From the NCBI GenBank assembly GCA_900319345.1, contig ONNZ01000014.1, forward strand, positions 1 to 35,144: DNA of 35,144 bases. Direction: 5' to 3'. The stretch is from an uncultured Eubacteriales bacterium. GTDB lineage: Bacteria > Bacillota > Clostridia > Christensenellales > CAG-138. Both the position numbers and the translations under genes were made by a program. Numbering within the stretch: the first letter of the stretch is position 1; every line of letters starts with the position of its first letter. Below, piece by piece: positions 7,286 to 14,138 of the stretch. The notes under the pieces are model-generated. The model saw nothing but the letters and a program-made list of their open reading frames with translations. It was not told the origin of the DNA and ran no database searches.

Positions 7286-7638
7286 GCATGGAAAGAATTA
7301 ATCAAGGGGTACGATATCACGATGCTGTCATCCACAATGGGATCATCTACTGTTCTGGAATGACTGCCACGGACCGTGGAGATGACATAACGCTTCAGTG
7401 CGAAGGCATCTTCTACAAACTTGATGCACTGCTTGAGAACTGCGGGAGCGATAAAGACCACATGCTCCATGCCCAGGTTTTTGTTAAGAATGCATCGGAT
7501 GTCGCTGCGTTCAATGAGGCGTGGGATCATTGGATCAACAAAGAGACAGCACCCTCTCGAGACCTCTCTGTGACCATGCTCGGAAGAGCGGCGATTCTTG
7601 CGGAAGTGGTGGTCACAGCAGCTGTGATCGAAGAGTGA
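7282..7638 (+). CDS. RidA (YjgF/UK114) family enamine/imine deaminase
   Basis: The 118-residue protein begins at ATG 7282, which overlaps the dipeptidase stop in an ATGA, implying translational coupling. It has RidA features: VRYHDAVIHNGIIYCSGMT near the N-terminus, a central ...KDHMLHAQVFVKN strand-helix, and a C-terminal APSRDLSVTML...AEVVVTAAV segment carrying the conserved Arg and Glu. RidA proteins hydrolyse reactive 2-aminoacrylate and related enamines released by cysteine and serine lyases. A RidA here is therefore a natural partner of the divergently encoded cysteine desulfidase. The family is clear; the specific imine is inferred. Confidence 0.85.
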   Translation: MSMERINQGVRYHDAVIHNGIIYCSGMTATDRGDDITLQCEGIFYKLDALLENCGSDKDHMLHAQVFVKNASDVAAFNEAWDHWINKETAPSRDLSVTMLGRAAILAEVVVTAAVIEE

Positions 7639-7663
7639 TTGTTTGTCAGCCGGAGAGACAGGA

Positions 7664-7687
7664 CCTGATCATGATTTCATGATCAGG
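7664..7687 (+). terminator. strong palindrome ending the TRAP operon
   Basis: CCTGATCATGA and TCATGATCAGG form an 11-base perfect stem around TT. Only CCTTG follows instead of a T-run, so termination may be partial or factor-assisted, and some readthrough into the GntR gene is possible. Confidence 0.55.
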
Positions 7688-7717
7688 CCTTGTCATCTGT
7701 ATACGAAATTTATTTCC

Positions 7718-7746
7718 TTGCCTATTCAGAGTGAATGTGATACTTT
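7718..7746 (+). promoter_or_regulatory. possible promoter of the GntR regulator
   Basis: TTGCCT (7718-7723), a 17-base spacer and TACTTT (7741-7746) make a moderate match to the vegetative consensus, 24 bases before the chosen start codon. Confidence 0.45.
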
Positions 7747-7769
7747 ATAAAAAAATGCGGAGTTGTGAT

Positions 7770-8468
7770 ATGCCTGAACGTGTCAAAAAAATGTCCCTGT
7801 ACGAACAAATCTCGGATCAGATCATCCATTTGATCGATACGAACGAATGGCCGGTTGGGAGTCAGCTGCCAAACGAACTCCTCCTTGCGGAAGAGTTCGG
7901 AGTAAGCCGCAATTGCGTGCGTGAAGCGCTGAAATCATTGGAACTGTATGGCATACTTTTTTCACATCCCGGCCGCGGCACTTTCGTTAGCACAGAAGCC
8001 CATTCACATATAGAGAATATGAAGTTTATTGATTCGATTAGCGGTGGTTCCTTCCGCGAACTAATCGAAGCACGTATTGCAACAGAGTGCCATCTGGCCA
8101 GACTGGCGGCAGAATGGGGTTCTGATGAGGAAAAGGACGAGCTGGAACGGGTTTTTAATCTACTTAAAAACGACCTTCTTCAAAATCATGACGAAATCAG
8201 GCCAAGTCCTGTACAAAGCGGCTATGCTTTTCATGATGCTATTGCACACATGGCGCATAATGATCTGCTGTATCAGTTTCTTCAGAAATTAAATGTTGAG
8301 ATCGACAAGCATCGAAGAAACTTGAAACTCGATGCTAAGGACACAGATACCATGATTGCTGACCATTATTTGATCTATCAGGCGATTCGAGAAGGGAATG
8401 CAGAACGGGCTCGTGAGGCCATGGAGACCCATATCGCAAACACATACAGAGTTTTTATCTCACATTAA
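7770..8468 (+). CDS. GntR-family transcriptional regulator, FadR/FCD subfamily
   Basis: The 232-residue protein has an N-terminal winged helix (LYEQISDQIIHLI..., GSQLPNELLLAEEFGVSRN, VREALKSLELYGIL, GRGTFVS; about residues 10-75). An all-helical FCD effector domain follows, with acidic and His residues (FRELIEARIATE, HDAIAHMAHN, DHYLIYQAI, METHIANTYR) that usually bind a metal and an organic-acid or amino-acid ligand. ATG 7770 is preferred to the upstream GTG (7731) and ATG (7755) because a GGAG sequence lies seven bases before it. It probably represses the divergent desulfidase and TRAP promoters through the palindrome at 3227-3241. The domain assignment is firm; target and ligand are inferred. 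Confidence 0.88.
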   Translation: MPERVKKMSLYEQISDQIIHLIDTNEWPVGSQLPNELLLAEEFGVSRNCVREALKSLELYGILFSHPGRGTFVSTEAHSHIENMKFIDSISGGSFRELIEARIATECHLARLAAEWGSDEEKDELERVFNLLKNDLLQNHDEIRPSPVQSGYAFHDAIAHMAHNDLLYQFLQKLNVEIDKHRRNLKLDAKDTDTMIADHYLIYQAIREGNAERAREAMETHIANTYRVFISH

Positions 8469-8704
8469 GTATGAAGCAGTTAGCTGAGCGGGCTCGGAAC
8501 AGATGTTTCGAGTCCTTGTTTGTCTCTGCGGACAGAGGCAGCAAGACTTCCGTCACGATGGATGCCAGAACCCCTTGAAACACTGGCTCTTCCGCAACTT
8601 TTGTTGAAAAGCAACATTTTTCGGATACGATCACGACTGACCCGAGGCGACCCCAAAGCCTAGAAAATCAAGGATTTTCGGCTAAAAATATCGCTTTATT
8701 TTTT

Positions 8705-8736
8705 GACAGCACCAAATTTTGGTACTGTCTTTTTTT
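8705..8736 (+). terminator. intrinsic terminator
   Basis: GACAG-C-ACCAAA pairs with TTTGGT-A-CTGTC with one internal mismatch, followed by seven T residues. It could end the GntR transcript, though it lies 240 bases after that gene. Confidence 0.75.
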
Positions 8737-9006
8737 ACATAAAACCACTCGTTAGACAAGTGGTTCAGGAGAGCCTGCTGGCGATGAAGGGCTGTCCGCT
8801 CTTTGCTAAAATAGAGATTCGGTCTGCCGACTGCAACGAAAAGCAAAGGGAGGACAAAAGAGTGAGCATAAACGTAATAACAGCATATATGGCATAGTTC
8901 CAACGTGTGCTTCCTATCTAATCATAATAAAGCCAAAGAACAGATAAAATGTGTTCTTAATGCCGGAGGTAAAAGCAGTAGGGAATAAACTGCGATTGTT
9001 TTGAAT

Positions 9007-9032
9007 AGCCCTCATCAGAGGGCTTTTCTTTT
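9007..9032 (+). terminator. intrinsic terminator
   Basis: AGCCCTC (9007-9013) pairs with GAGGGCT (9018-9024) around ATCA, followed by TTTCTTTT. It ends the hairpin-rich intergenic segment, which supports that segment being transcribed. Confidence 0.75.
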
Positions 9033-9116
9033 GCCCACACCATATGATAAAATACTGTACACACTCAATTGCTGCAAATCTCATTCATAAAAAAGCATCA
9101 TTTTCTCTCTTTGCAG

Positions 9117-9122
9117 TATAAT
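9117..9122 (+). promoter_or_regulatory. -10 box of the hydrolase gene
   Basis: A perfect TATAAT stands 55 bases before the hydrolase start. I see no convincing -35 element at the usual distance, so the promoter is tentative. Confidence 0.35.
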
Positions 9123-9177
9123 CAAGGCGGCAGATGACCAGACGCCGGAACAACCGGACGGAGAATCGGAGGAAAAC

Positions 9178-10107
9178 ATGGGACTGATCACTGATCTGTA
9201 TAAAAAGAACTTTTTGCTGCGATTTGATAAGGATGAGGCGATTCCGTATTACAGCGCCGACGATTTCCCGGGGCTTGTGTGCGAACGCGGTTCGTTTCGG
9301 AACACGGCGGGCGTGACGATCCGATACTTCACATATTATTATGAAGGATACGATCCGGACAGGCTGATCCTGTTCTGCCCGGGGATCGGTCCGGGGCACA
9401 CCGCGTACCTTGCGGAGATCGAAACCCTGTGCCGTGCGGGGCGCCGTGTTCTGACGCTCGATTATACCGGCTGCGGCGAATCGGGCGGAGACCGTCTACC
9501 ATCCGCGAACGTGCCGACGCGCGACGCCATGGAATTGCTCGATCTTCTGCATCCCGAAGAGGAGATCATCCCAGTCGGGCATTCGCTGGGCGGCTACACC
9601 GCGCTGAACCTTGCACATCTTCTGTCGACCGTGACCCGGGCGGTCATTCTGTCAGGCTTTGTGAGCATTTCCGACGAGATGATGGGCTTTGTCAAGCTGC
9701 GGATTCTTGCCGACCGCGTGAAGCGTTTTGAAAAGAAACTCGATCCGCAGTACGGCGCGCTCGACAACCGGGCGTATCTAAAGACAACTGCGGACAGGCT
9801 GCTGTGGATATATTCGATGGACGATCCCATGGTGAATTACAAGTATAACGCAGGACAGGTGCGGAAGATAGGGAATCCGAACGTGCGCGTCATCACGGTG
9901 GAACACAAAAAGCACAATCCGCAGTACAGCGCGGAGGCGCTGGAAACGATGAACACGTGGATCGGTGGATATGAGCGCCTGCTCCGGGAAAAGCAGCTTG
10001 AAACGCCGGAAGCGCGGAAAGCATATTTTGCCGACAAACCCATCGCACGCATGACCGCGCAGGATTCCGCCGTGTATGAAGAGATCCTCCGCTTTATCGA
10101 AGCGTGA
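9178..10107 (+). CDS. alpha/beta hydrolase
   Basis: The 309-residue protein has the fold's main marks: a strand followed by LFCPGIGPGHTAY (oxyanion region, about 65-77), LDYTGCGESGG (about 94-104), the nucleophile elbow GHSLGG with Ser136, an acid in the YSMDDP segment (Asp215 or 216), and a late histidine in VEHKKHNPQY (His243 or 246). There is no signal peptide or membrane segment, so it is cytoplasmic. Similar proteins are carboxylesterases or acyl hydrolases, and the natural substrate cannot be told. ATG 9178 follows GGAGGAAAAC, a strong ribosome binding site. It appears monocistronic, with terminator-like sequence on the left and the tRNA-remnant region on the right. Confidence 0.82.
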   Translation: MGLITDLYKKNFLLRFDKDEAIPYYSADDFPGLVCERGSFRNTAGVTIRYFTYYYEGYDPDRLILFCPGIGPGHTAYLAEIETLCRAGRRVLTLDYTGCGESGGDRLPSANVPTRDAMELLDLLHPEEEIIPVGHSLGGYTALNLAHLLSTVTRAVILSGFVSISDEMMGFVKLRILADRVKRFEKKLDPQYGALDNRAYLKTTADRLLWIYSMDDPMVNYKYNAGQVRKIGNPNVRVITVEHKKHNPQYSAEALETMNTWIGGYERLLREKQLETPEARKAYFADKPIARMTAQDSAVYEEILRFIEA

Positions 10108-10176
10108 CCGCGCTTTTTCATGAAAGGCATTTCCAATACGCACAAAGTGCCAAAAACGAGGGTGAACTCCAAAATT

Positions 10177-10267
10177 CCTACATTTTTACCACATTTTTAT
10201 TGAAATAGTGCCTATTCATATATACTTATTGGCATTTTGGAAGTGCAAAAAAACCCTATTTCCGGAC
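10177..10267 (+). repeat. integration-type repeat, copy 3
   Basis: Ordered short matches to the left-hand copies occur here: CCTACATTTTTACCAC (10177-10192), an exact TACTTATTGGCATTTTG (10223-10239, also 1738-1754), and CCCTATTTCCGGAC (10254-10267; separated words near 1285 and 1310). CTCCTAAGCGGAA then follows at 10311-10323. Same order and orientation argue that these are diverged copies of one module beside a tRNA end. No integrase gene is present in the window. Confidence 0.5.
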
Positions 10268-10310
10268 TAAAAAAGCCCCGCATATAGGGATTTGCAAATT
10301 AAAAGTTTTG

Positions 10311-10355
10311 CTCCTAAGCGGAACGCCGTGGGTTCGAATCCCGCCGGGGAGGCCA
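10311..10355 (+). pseudogene. 3' half of a tRNA-Arg(CCT)-like gene
   Basis: The sequence contains an anticodon loop (CTCCTAA), the 3' strand of the anticodon stem (GCGGA), a five-base variable loop, a complete T arm (GTGGG-TTCGAAT-CCCGC), the 3' acceptor strand (CGGGGAG), the discriminator and CCA. The 5' half is absent: 30 bases upstream is A/T-rich DNA. Its stems differ from the intact tRNA-Arg at 1476-1552, so it derives from another tRNA gene. A tRNA 3' half beside repeats is what an integrative element leaves at its far attachment site. Confidence 0.75.
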
Positions 10356-10361
10356 AAAAAG

Positions 10362-10389
10362 CAGGGCCCCGCATGGGGCCCTGTTTTTT
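10362..10389 (+). terminator. terminator behind the tRNA 3' half
   Basis: CAGGGCCCC (10362-10370) and GGGGCCCTG (10375-10383) form a nine-base perfect stem around GCAT with six T residues after it. It belongs to the tRNA remnant. Confidence 0.85.
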
Positions 10390-10390
10390 G

Positions 10391-10503
10391 TTCCCCGGCA
10401 GGGATTCGAACCGGTTTCGGTAGTGAATGAGGCCCCAGTGGGGCCTCAGAGCCGAAACCTGAGCGAGCCCGCAGGCGAGTGTGAGGATCCCGCCGGGGAG
10501 GCC
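10391..10503. repeat. palindromic element with inverted and repeated tRNA T-arm sequence
   Basis: TTCCCCGGCAGGGATTCGAACC (10391-10412) is an inverted T-arm/acceptor sequence. It is followed by nested stems GGTTTCGG/CCGAAACC (10413-10420 with 10452-10459) and GAGGCCCC/GGGGCCTC (10429-10436 with 10440-10447). The end, ATCCCGCCGGGGAGGCC (10487-10503), repeats 10338-10354 exactly and is complementary to the inverted copy with one mismatch. The element was apparently built from duplicated, inverted tRNA 3' ends. Confidence 0.65.
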
Positions 10504-10511
10504 CCAACAAA

Positions 10512-10537
10512 AGAAAGCTAAGTGCTTTCTGGCTTTT
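10512..10537 (+). terminator. possible intrinsic terminator
   Basis: AGAAAGC (10512-10518) pairs with GCTTTCT (10524-10530), then GGC and five T residues. It follows the second tRNA-tail copy just as 10362-10389 follows the first. Confidence 0.55.
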
Positions 10538-10562
10538 TGTCCTTAATTATCACATAAACACT

Positions 10563-10590
10563 TTGAATCAAATTCTTCACATGATATAAT
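10563..10590 (+). promoter_or_regulatory. promoter of the small ORF / rhodanese operon
   Basis: TTGAAT (10563-10568), a 16-base spacer and a perfect TATAAT (10585-10590). Transcription would start near 10597, only about two bases before the ATG of the small ORF. Confidence 0.6.
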
Positions 10591-10598
10591 TTAAATCA

Positions 10599-10748
10599 AT
10601 GGAAGATTTTTGGAAGGAAGAAGCTTTTCTTCTGTTCCTGGACGATGAGGAAGGAGAGGACGGAGCCCCCAGGGGCGGCTGCCTGTCGAAGGCCATGCTA
10701 ACGGTGGGAACAACGGCTGCGATCCTTTCGCTTCCGTTCCTGGTTTGA
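10599..10748 (+). CDS. 49-residue putative small membrane protein, possibly leaderless
   Basis: The frame starts MEDFWKEEAFLLFLDDEEGED, has a Gly/Cys linker, and ends in a hydrophobic stretch (AMLTVGTTAAILSLPFLV) that could anchor it in the membrane. It ends 20 bases before the rhodanese-domain lipoprotein gene. There is no Shine-Dalgarno sequence, but a good promoter places the transcript start almost at the ATG, which would suit leaderless translation. The acidic head with a hydrophobic tail is not random-looking. I do not recognise the family, and an untranslated leader is the alternative. Confidence 0.45.
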   Translation: MEDFWKEEAFLLFLDDEEGEDGAPRGGCLSKAMLTVGTTAAILSLPFLV

Positions 10749-10768
10749 TCACAAGTGAGGTAAAGCCA

Positions 10769-11881
10769 ATGAAACGATCGATAGTGTATATGCTGGCGAC
10801 GCTGCTGATGCTGACAGGCTGCATACAGGCGGGGGACATGGGGATGTTTCCGCTGGATGGGGACGGCATGGAACGCTTGCCCTATCTTCAGATCGACCAG
10901 GACCAGGCCAGGCGGATGATGGAAGCGGACGACGGTCACGTGATCGTGGACGTCCGTCGGCAGGATGAATACGATACCGGCCATATCCCAGGGGCTATCT
11001 GCATTCCAAACGAAAGCATCGGCACGGAGCCGCCGAAAGAGCTGCCCGATCGGAACCAGGTCATTCTCATCTACTGCCGCAGCGGCAACCGCAGCAAGCA
11101 GGCGGCGGAGAAGCTTGGAAAGATGGGGTACTATAACGTCTATGAGTTCGGCGGGATCATCGACTGGAAGGGGGAGATCGTGAAAAGCGGCGCAAAGGCT
11201 ACCCTTGTTTTTGACTCCTTTGACGGCGGCGGTCCGGAATTCGAGATCGAGATGGATCCGGATATCGTCACCTGTACCCGCGAAAAGGAGTATGCCGATT
11301 CAAATCATGAGGAGCTGGACGGCGCCGCGTTCCGGGTCATCTACACATTCACGGGCGTCGCACAGGGCGAGACGACGGTGACCGTAAAGGCGAGGTCTCC
11401 CATCGCGGGAAATTACGATTACTTGTATTCCGTCAGGGTCGATGAGGAACTGAACGTATCCATTGAGGAACGGGAGATTATCGACTGGGATGAGGCAGCG
11501 GATGCCGTTGAGCCGGTCCCGACCCTCGCGATCGCTGCCAACGGCAAGGTGTTCTACGCCCATCTGGAGGACAACGCTTCGGCGCAGTCGTTGATCGAAA
11601 AGCTCAGCAACGGTGCCGTCGAGGTCGAAATGCACGACTACGGTCATTTTGAGAAGGTGGGTCCGCTGCCGTGGGACCTGCCCCGGGCCGATGAGACCAT
11701 CACCACGGAGCCGGGAGACGTGATCCTCTACCAGGGGAACCAGATCACCGTCTATTACGATCAGAACACCTGGGACTTTACCCGGTTGGCAAGGATCGGG
11801 GACGTTACAAAGGAAGAGCTGCTTTCCGCGTTCGGAGAGGGAGACGTCAAGGTAATACTCTGGATCGAATGGAGTGAATGA
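10769..11881 (+). CDS. lipoprotein with rhodanese and cyclophilin-like domains
   Basis: The 370-residue protein starts at ATG 10769, ten bases after a GAGG, with a lipoprotein signal ending in LTGC (Cys18). A single rhodanese domain (about residues 40-140) carries VDVRRQDEYDTGHIPGA and the active loop CRSGNRS, so the catalytic cysteine is present. A beta-rich middle region (about 145-250) follows. The C-terminal part (about 255-370: GKVFYAHLEDNASAQSLIEKL..., DVILYQGNQITVYYD, WDFTRLARIGDV) matches the small cyclophilin-like fold found in bacterial secreted proteins. Anchored outside the membrane, it could handle sulfur compounds or thiols; the joint architecture is unusual. A promoter and a tiny ORF lie upstream, and the next gene starts three bases after its stop. 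Confidence 0.85.
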   Translation: MKRSIVYMLATLLMLTGCIQAGDMGMFPLDGDGMERLPYLQIDQDQARRMMEADDGHVIVDVRRQDEYDTGHIPGAICIPNESIGTEPPKELPDRNQVILIYCRSGNRSKQAAEKLGKMGYYNVYEFGGIIDWKGEIVKSGAKATLVFDSFDGGGPEFEIEMDPDIVTCTREKEYADSNHEELDGAAFRVIYTFTGVAQGETTVTVKARSPIAGNYDYLYSVRVDEELNVSIEEREIIDWDEAADAVEPVPTLAIAANGKVFYAHLEDNASAQSLIEKLSNGAVEVEMHDYGHFEKVGPLPWDLPRADETITTEPGDVILYQGNQITVYYDQNTWDFTRLARIGDVTKEELLSAFGEGDVKVILWIEWSE

Positions 11882-11884
11882 ACA

Positions 11885-12094
11885 ATGGAAGTCAAATGGG
11901 TGGATGGATTTGAGATCCGCGTGACCGTCGATAGCGGTGGGGCCGTCATTTCGGCAAACAGAGAGGGCTTGCTTTCCTTGGCCAAGCACCTCACAGCGCT
12001 TGCGGACGGCCAGCCGGGGGATCATATCCATTATGACGAGCATACCTCTCTGGAAGCGGATTCGGCAGAGTTGATCGTTGAAAGGATACGGTAA
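11885..12094 (+). CDS. Imm32-like small protein
   Basis: The 69-residue cytoplasmic protein has the pattern of the Imm32 family: an alternating beta start (VKWVDGFEIRVTVDSGGAV), then ISANREGLLSLAKHLTALA, GDHIHYDEHTSLE and a closing SAELIVERI strand. Imm32 was named from polymorphic-toxin immunity loci, but many members stand alone with no toxin, and I see none here. It starts three bases after the lipoprotein gene, so the two are probably co-transcribed. The function is open. The 190 bases after it contain only the pgi terminator. Confidence 0.65.
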   Translation: MEVKWVDGFEIRVTVDSGGAVISANREGLLSLAKHLTALADGQPGDHIHYDEHTSLEADSAELIVERIR

Positions 12095-12213
12095 ATCGAA
12101 ACTTGGTGAGTTGAAATGATTCTACAAACAGAAACGTCAATTTACTGACAAAAGAAGAATGGGTGATAAATAGTTAAATTCCAGAATGTCGGGAAATTGT
12201 CAAATTGGAACAC

Positions 12214-12242
12214 AAAAAACGCTCCCTAACCGGGAGCGTTTT
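12214..12242. terminator. bidirectional terminator between the Imm32-like gene and pgi
   Basis: AAAACGCTCCC (12216-12226) pairs with GGGAGCGTTTT (12232-12242) around a five-base loop. The A-run on the left gives a U-tract for pgi on the minus strand, and the T residues on the right serve the plus strand. Confidence 0.85.
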
Positions 12243-12285
12243 GAATTGGAGACATAAGGGCGGGGTCGTTTCAACAGGGAACGGA

Positions 12286-13869
12286 TCAGATGTCCAGCAG
12301 TTCGCTGTAGGCCTTCAGCGCGCCGTCCGTTTCGTGTGCCAGCACGCGCTTGGCCAGCACTTTGCCCAACTGCACGCCCTCCTGGTCGAAGCTGTTCACG
12401 TTCCAGCAGAAGCCCTGGAACATCACCTTGTTCTCAAAATGCGCCAGCAGCGCGCCAAGGGATTCCGGCGTAAGCTGTTCACCGATGATGATGCTGGAGG
12501 GACGGCCGCCTTCAAAGCTCTTGTTGGGATCCTTGTCCTGCTTGCCGCAGGCAAAGGCCATGATCTGCGCGGCCACGTTGGCGCACAGCTTTTGCTGGCT
12601 GGTGCTGCCCTGGATGTCCGCGTCCATGCCCGCCTGATTCTTGCGGAACCCGACGAACTGCAGCGGAACGACGTCCGTCCCCTGATGCAGGAGCTGATAG
12701 AACGAATGCTGACCGTTGGTGCCCGGTTCGCCGAAAATGACAGGTCCGGTGGGATAAGCGACCGGCGCGCCGAAGCGGTTGACATGCTTGCCGTTGGACT
12801 CCATGTCGAGCTGCTGCAGGTGCGCAGGGAAGCGGCTGAGCGCTTGCGAATAGGGCAGCACGGCGGTGACCGGATAGCCCAGCACGTTGCGCTCGTATAC
12901 GCCGATCAGCGCGTCCAGCATAGAGGGATTCTTCAAGGGGTCACTCTCCTTCGCCGTCAGATCCGCCGCATGGGCCCCGGCCAGGAAGCGGGCGAACACT
13001 TCGGGACCGAACGCCAGCGACAGCACCACGCCGCCCACACAGGAAGTGGAGGAATAGCGCCCGCCGATGAAGTCGTCCATGAAAAACGCTGCCAGGTATT
13101 CATCGGATTTTGCCAGCGGCGAAGTCTCGCTGGTGACGGCGACCATGTGCTTGGAGGGGTCCAGCCCCGCGTCTCTCAGCGCGTTCTTGACAAAGGTTTC
13201 GTTGGTCAGCGTTTCCAGCGTGGTGCCGGACTTCGAGACCAGCACGAACAGGCTGTGGGGTAGATCGATAGATTTGAGCACGTTCGCCGCGTCGTCAGGG
13301 TCCACGTTGCTGATAAATCGGGCTTCGAGCCGGCATGCGTCGTTCTCCTTGGCCCAGTTTTCCAGCGCCAGATACATGGCGCGGGGCCCCAGGTCGCTTC
13401 CGCCGATGCCGATCTGCACCACGGTCGTGAACTTTTCACCGTCGGCGTTGGCGATCTCTCCCCCATGGACCTTTTGGGCAAACTCCGCCGCTTTTTTCTG
13501 CTCGCCGGCATAGAATGCGCGCTTGTCCACGCCGTCCACGATCACGGCATCTCCCAGCTGGCCCCTTGTCAGCTGGTGCAGCACCAGACGCTTTTCACCG
13601 GTGTTGATCATTTCGCCGTTGTACAGGGCGGCGTACTTCTCCTCCAGCTGCGCCTCCCGGGCAAGCTCCTTTAGGATGGAGAGCAGTTCGTCGTCTACGG
13701 CCTTCGCCGCGTAGTTGTAGGCAAGTCCGCAAGCCATCGGCACCGTGTACTTCGAGACACGCTGCGCACCGCTTTCGCCCGCCATCGCTTCCGGCAGGTT
13801 TACGCTGCCTTTTTTTGCTTTCAGCTTTTCAAAAGCCGTCAGCGTATCGAGATTGTTCCAATGCAACAT
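12286..13869 (-). CDS. pgi: glucose-6-phosphate isomerase
   Basis: The 527-residue protein interconverts glucose 6-phosphate and fructose 6-phosphate in the cytoplasm. Signatures include GIGGSDLGPRAMY, SKSGTTLET (phosphate binding), GGRYSSTSCVGGV, ESNGKHVNRFG, GEPGTNGQHSFYQLLHQG (catalytic Glu and His) and the C-terminal QEGVQLGKVLAKR with the active-site lysine. The frame remains open upstream to 14082, but ATG 13869 is chosen because GGAGG stands before it and the upstream residues look non-coding; the resulting length suits the long bacterial form. It has its own promoter and terminator and is divergent from the phosphoesterase operon. Confidence 0.97.
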   Translation of the reverse strand: MLHWNNLDTLTAFEKLKAKKGSVNLPEAMAGESGAQRVSKYTVPMACGLAYNYAAKAVDDELLSILKELAREAQLEEKYAALYNGEMINTGEKRLVLHQLTRGQLGDAVIVDGVDKRAFYAGEQKKAAEFAQKVHGGEIANADGEKFTTVVQIGIGGSDLGPRAMYLALENWAKENDACRLEARFISNVDPDDAANVLKSIDLPHSLFVLVSKSGTTLETLTNETFVKNALRDAGLDPSKHMVAVTSETSPLAKSDEYLAAFFMDDFIGGRYSSTSCVGGVVLSLAFGPEVFARFLAGAHAADLTAKESDPLKNPSMLDALIGVYERNVLGYPVTAVLPYSQALSRFPAHLQQLDMESNGKHVNRFGAPVAYPTGPVIFGEPGTNGQHSFYQLLHQGTDVVPLQFVGFRKNQAGMDADIQGSTSQQKLCANVAAQIMAFACGKQDKDPNKSFEGGRPSSIIIGEQLTPESLGALLAHFENKVMFQGFCWNVNSFDQEGVQLGKVLAKRVLAHETDGALKAYSELLDI

Positions 13870-13927
13870 GGTTTCGTTTCCTCCATGAAAAGCTTTTTGA
13901 TCGCGCGGTTTTTTCTCTGTCGGTACA

Positions 13928-13956
13928 AGTTTACCATTCCCGGGGCGATTTTTCAA
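13928..13956 (-). promoter_or_regulatory. pgi promoter
   Basis: On the minus strand, TTGAAA (13956-13951), a 17-base spacer and TAAACT (13933-13928), about 55 bases before the pgi start. Confidence 0.6.
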
Positions 13957-14042
13957 TCCCGCCGAAATAAAAATCGCTGTCCTCTTCACGAAGGAGTATC
14001 GAGTCATAGCGAAAATCCGGGCGCTTTCCGACAAAGAGCCGG

Positions 14043-14071
14043 TTGGATTTTTGCCCCGAGTATGGTATGGT
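14043..14071 (+). promoter_or_regulatory. promoter of the five-gene phosphoesterase-ylmH operon
   Basis: TTGGAT (14043-14048), a 17-base spacer and TATGGT (14066-14071), about 70 bases before the first gene. No other promoter is obvious before 19.97 kb, and the intergenic gaps are 9-23 bases. Confidence 0.5.
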
Positions 14072-14138
14072 ATTCGTATCACCGGGCCAATCGATCTAAG
14101 CGGCGCTTTTTATGGTCCGGACGAAGAAGGAGGGACGT

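Larger units (their letters stand above)
8469..9177. other. 709-base intergenic region with several hairpins
   Basis: No credible gene is seen. From left to right there is a hairpin at 8657-8683 (AGCC and GAAAATC paired with GATTTTC and GGCT), a terminator at 8705-8736, a small AACCACT/AGTGGTT stem at about 8746-8768, a GGAGGAC followed by an 11-codon GTG frame near 8862-8897, and a terminator at 9007-9032. The dense run of hairpins with no coding potential looks like a non-autonomous repeat or an untranslated RNA rather than spacer DNA. Confidence 0.5.

Noticed and set aside
8469-8560. tRNA-like words (TTAGCTGAGCGGG...TTCGAGTCC) after the GntR gene
   Set aside because: Acceptor and anticodon stems cannot be paired, so no cloverleaf forms.
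10256-10510. Minus-strand ORF over the tRNA remnant (GGIRTHGVPLRS-type peptide)
   Set aside because: Same false translation of tRNA 3' sequence; the region is non-coding repeats.
12205-13263. 352-codon plus-strand frame over pgi
   Set aside because: Shadow of pgi, whose full set of signatures is on the minus strand.
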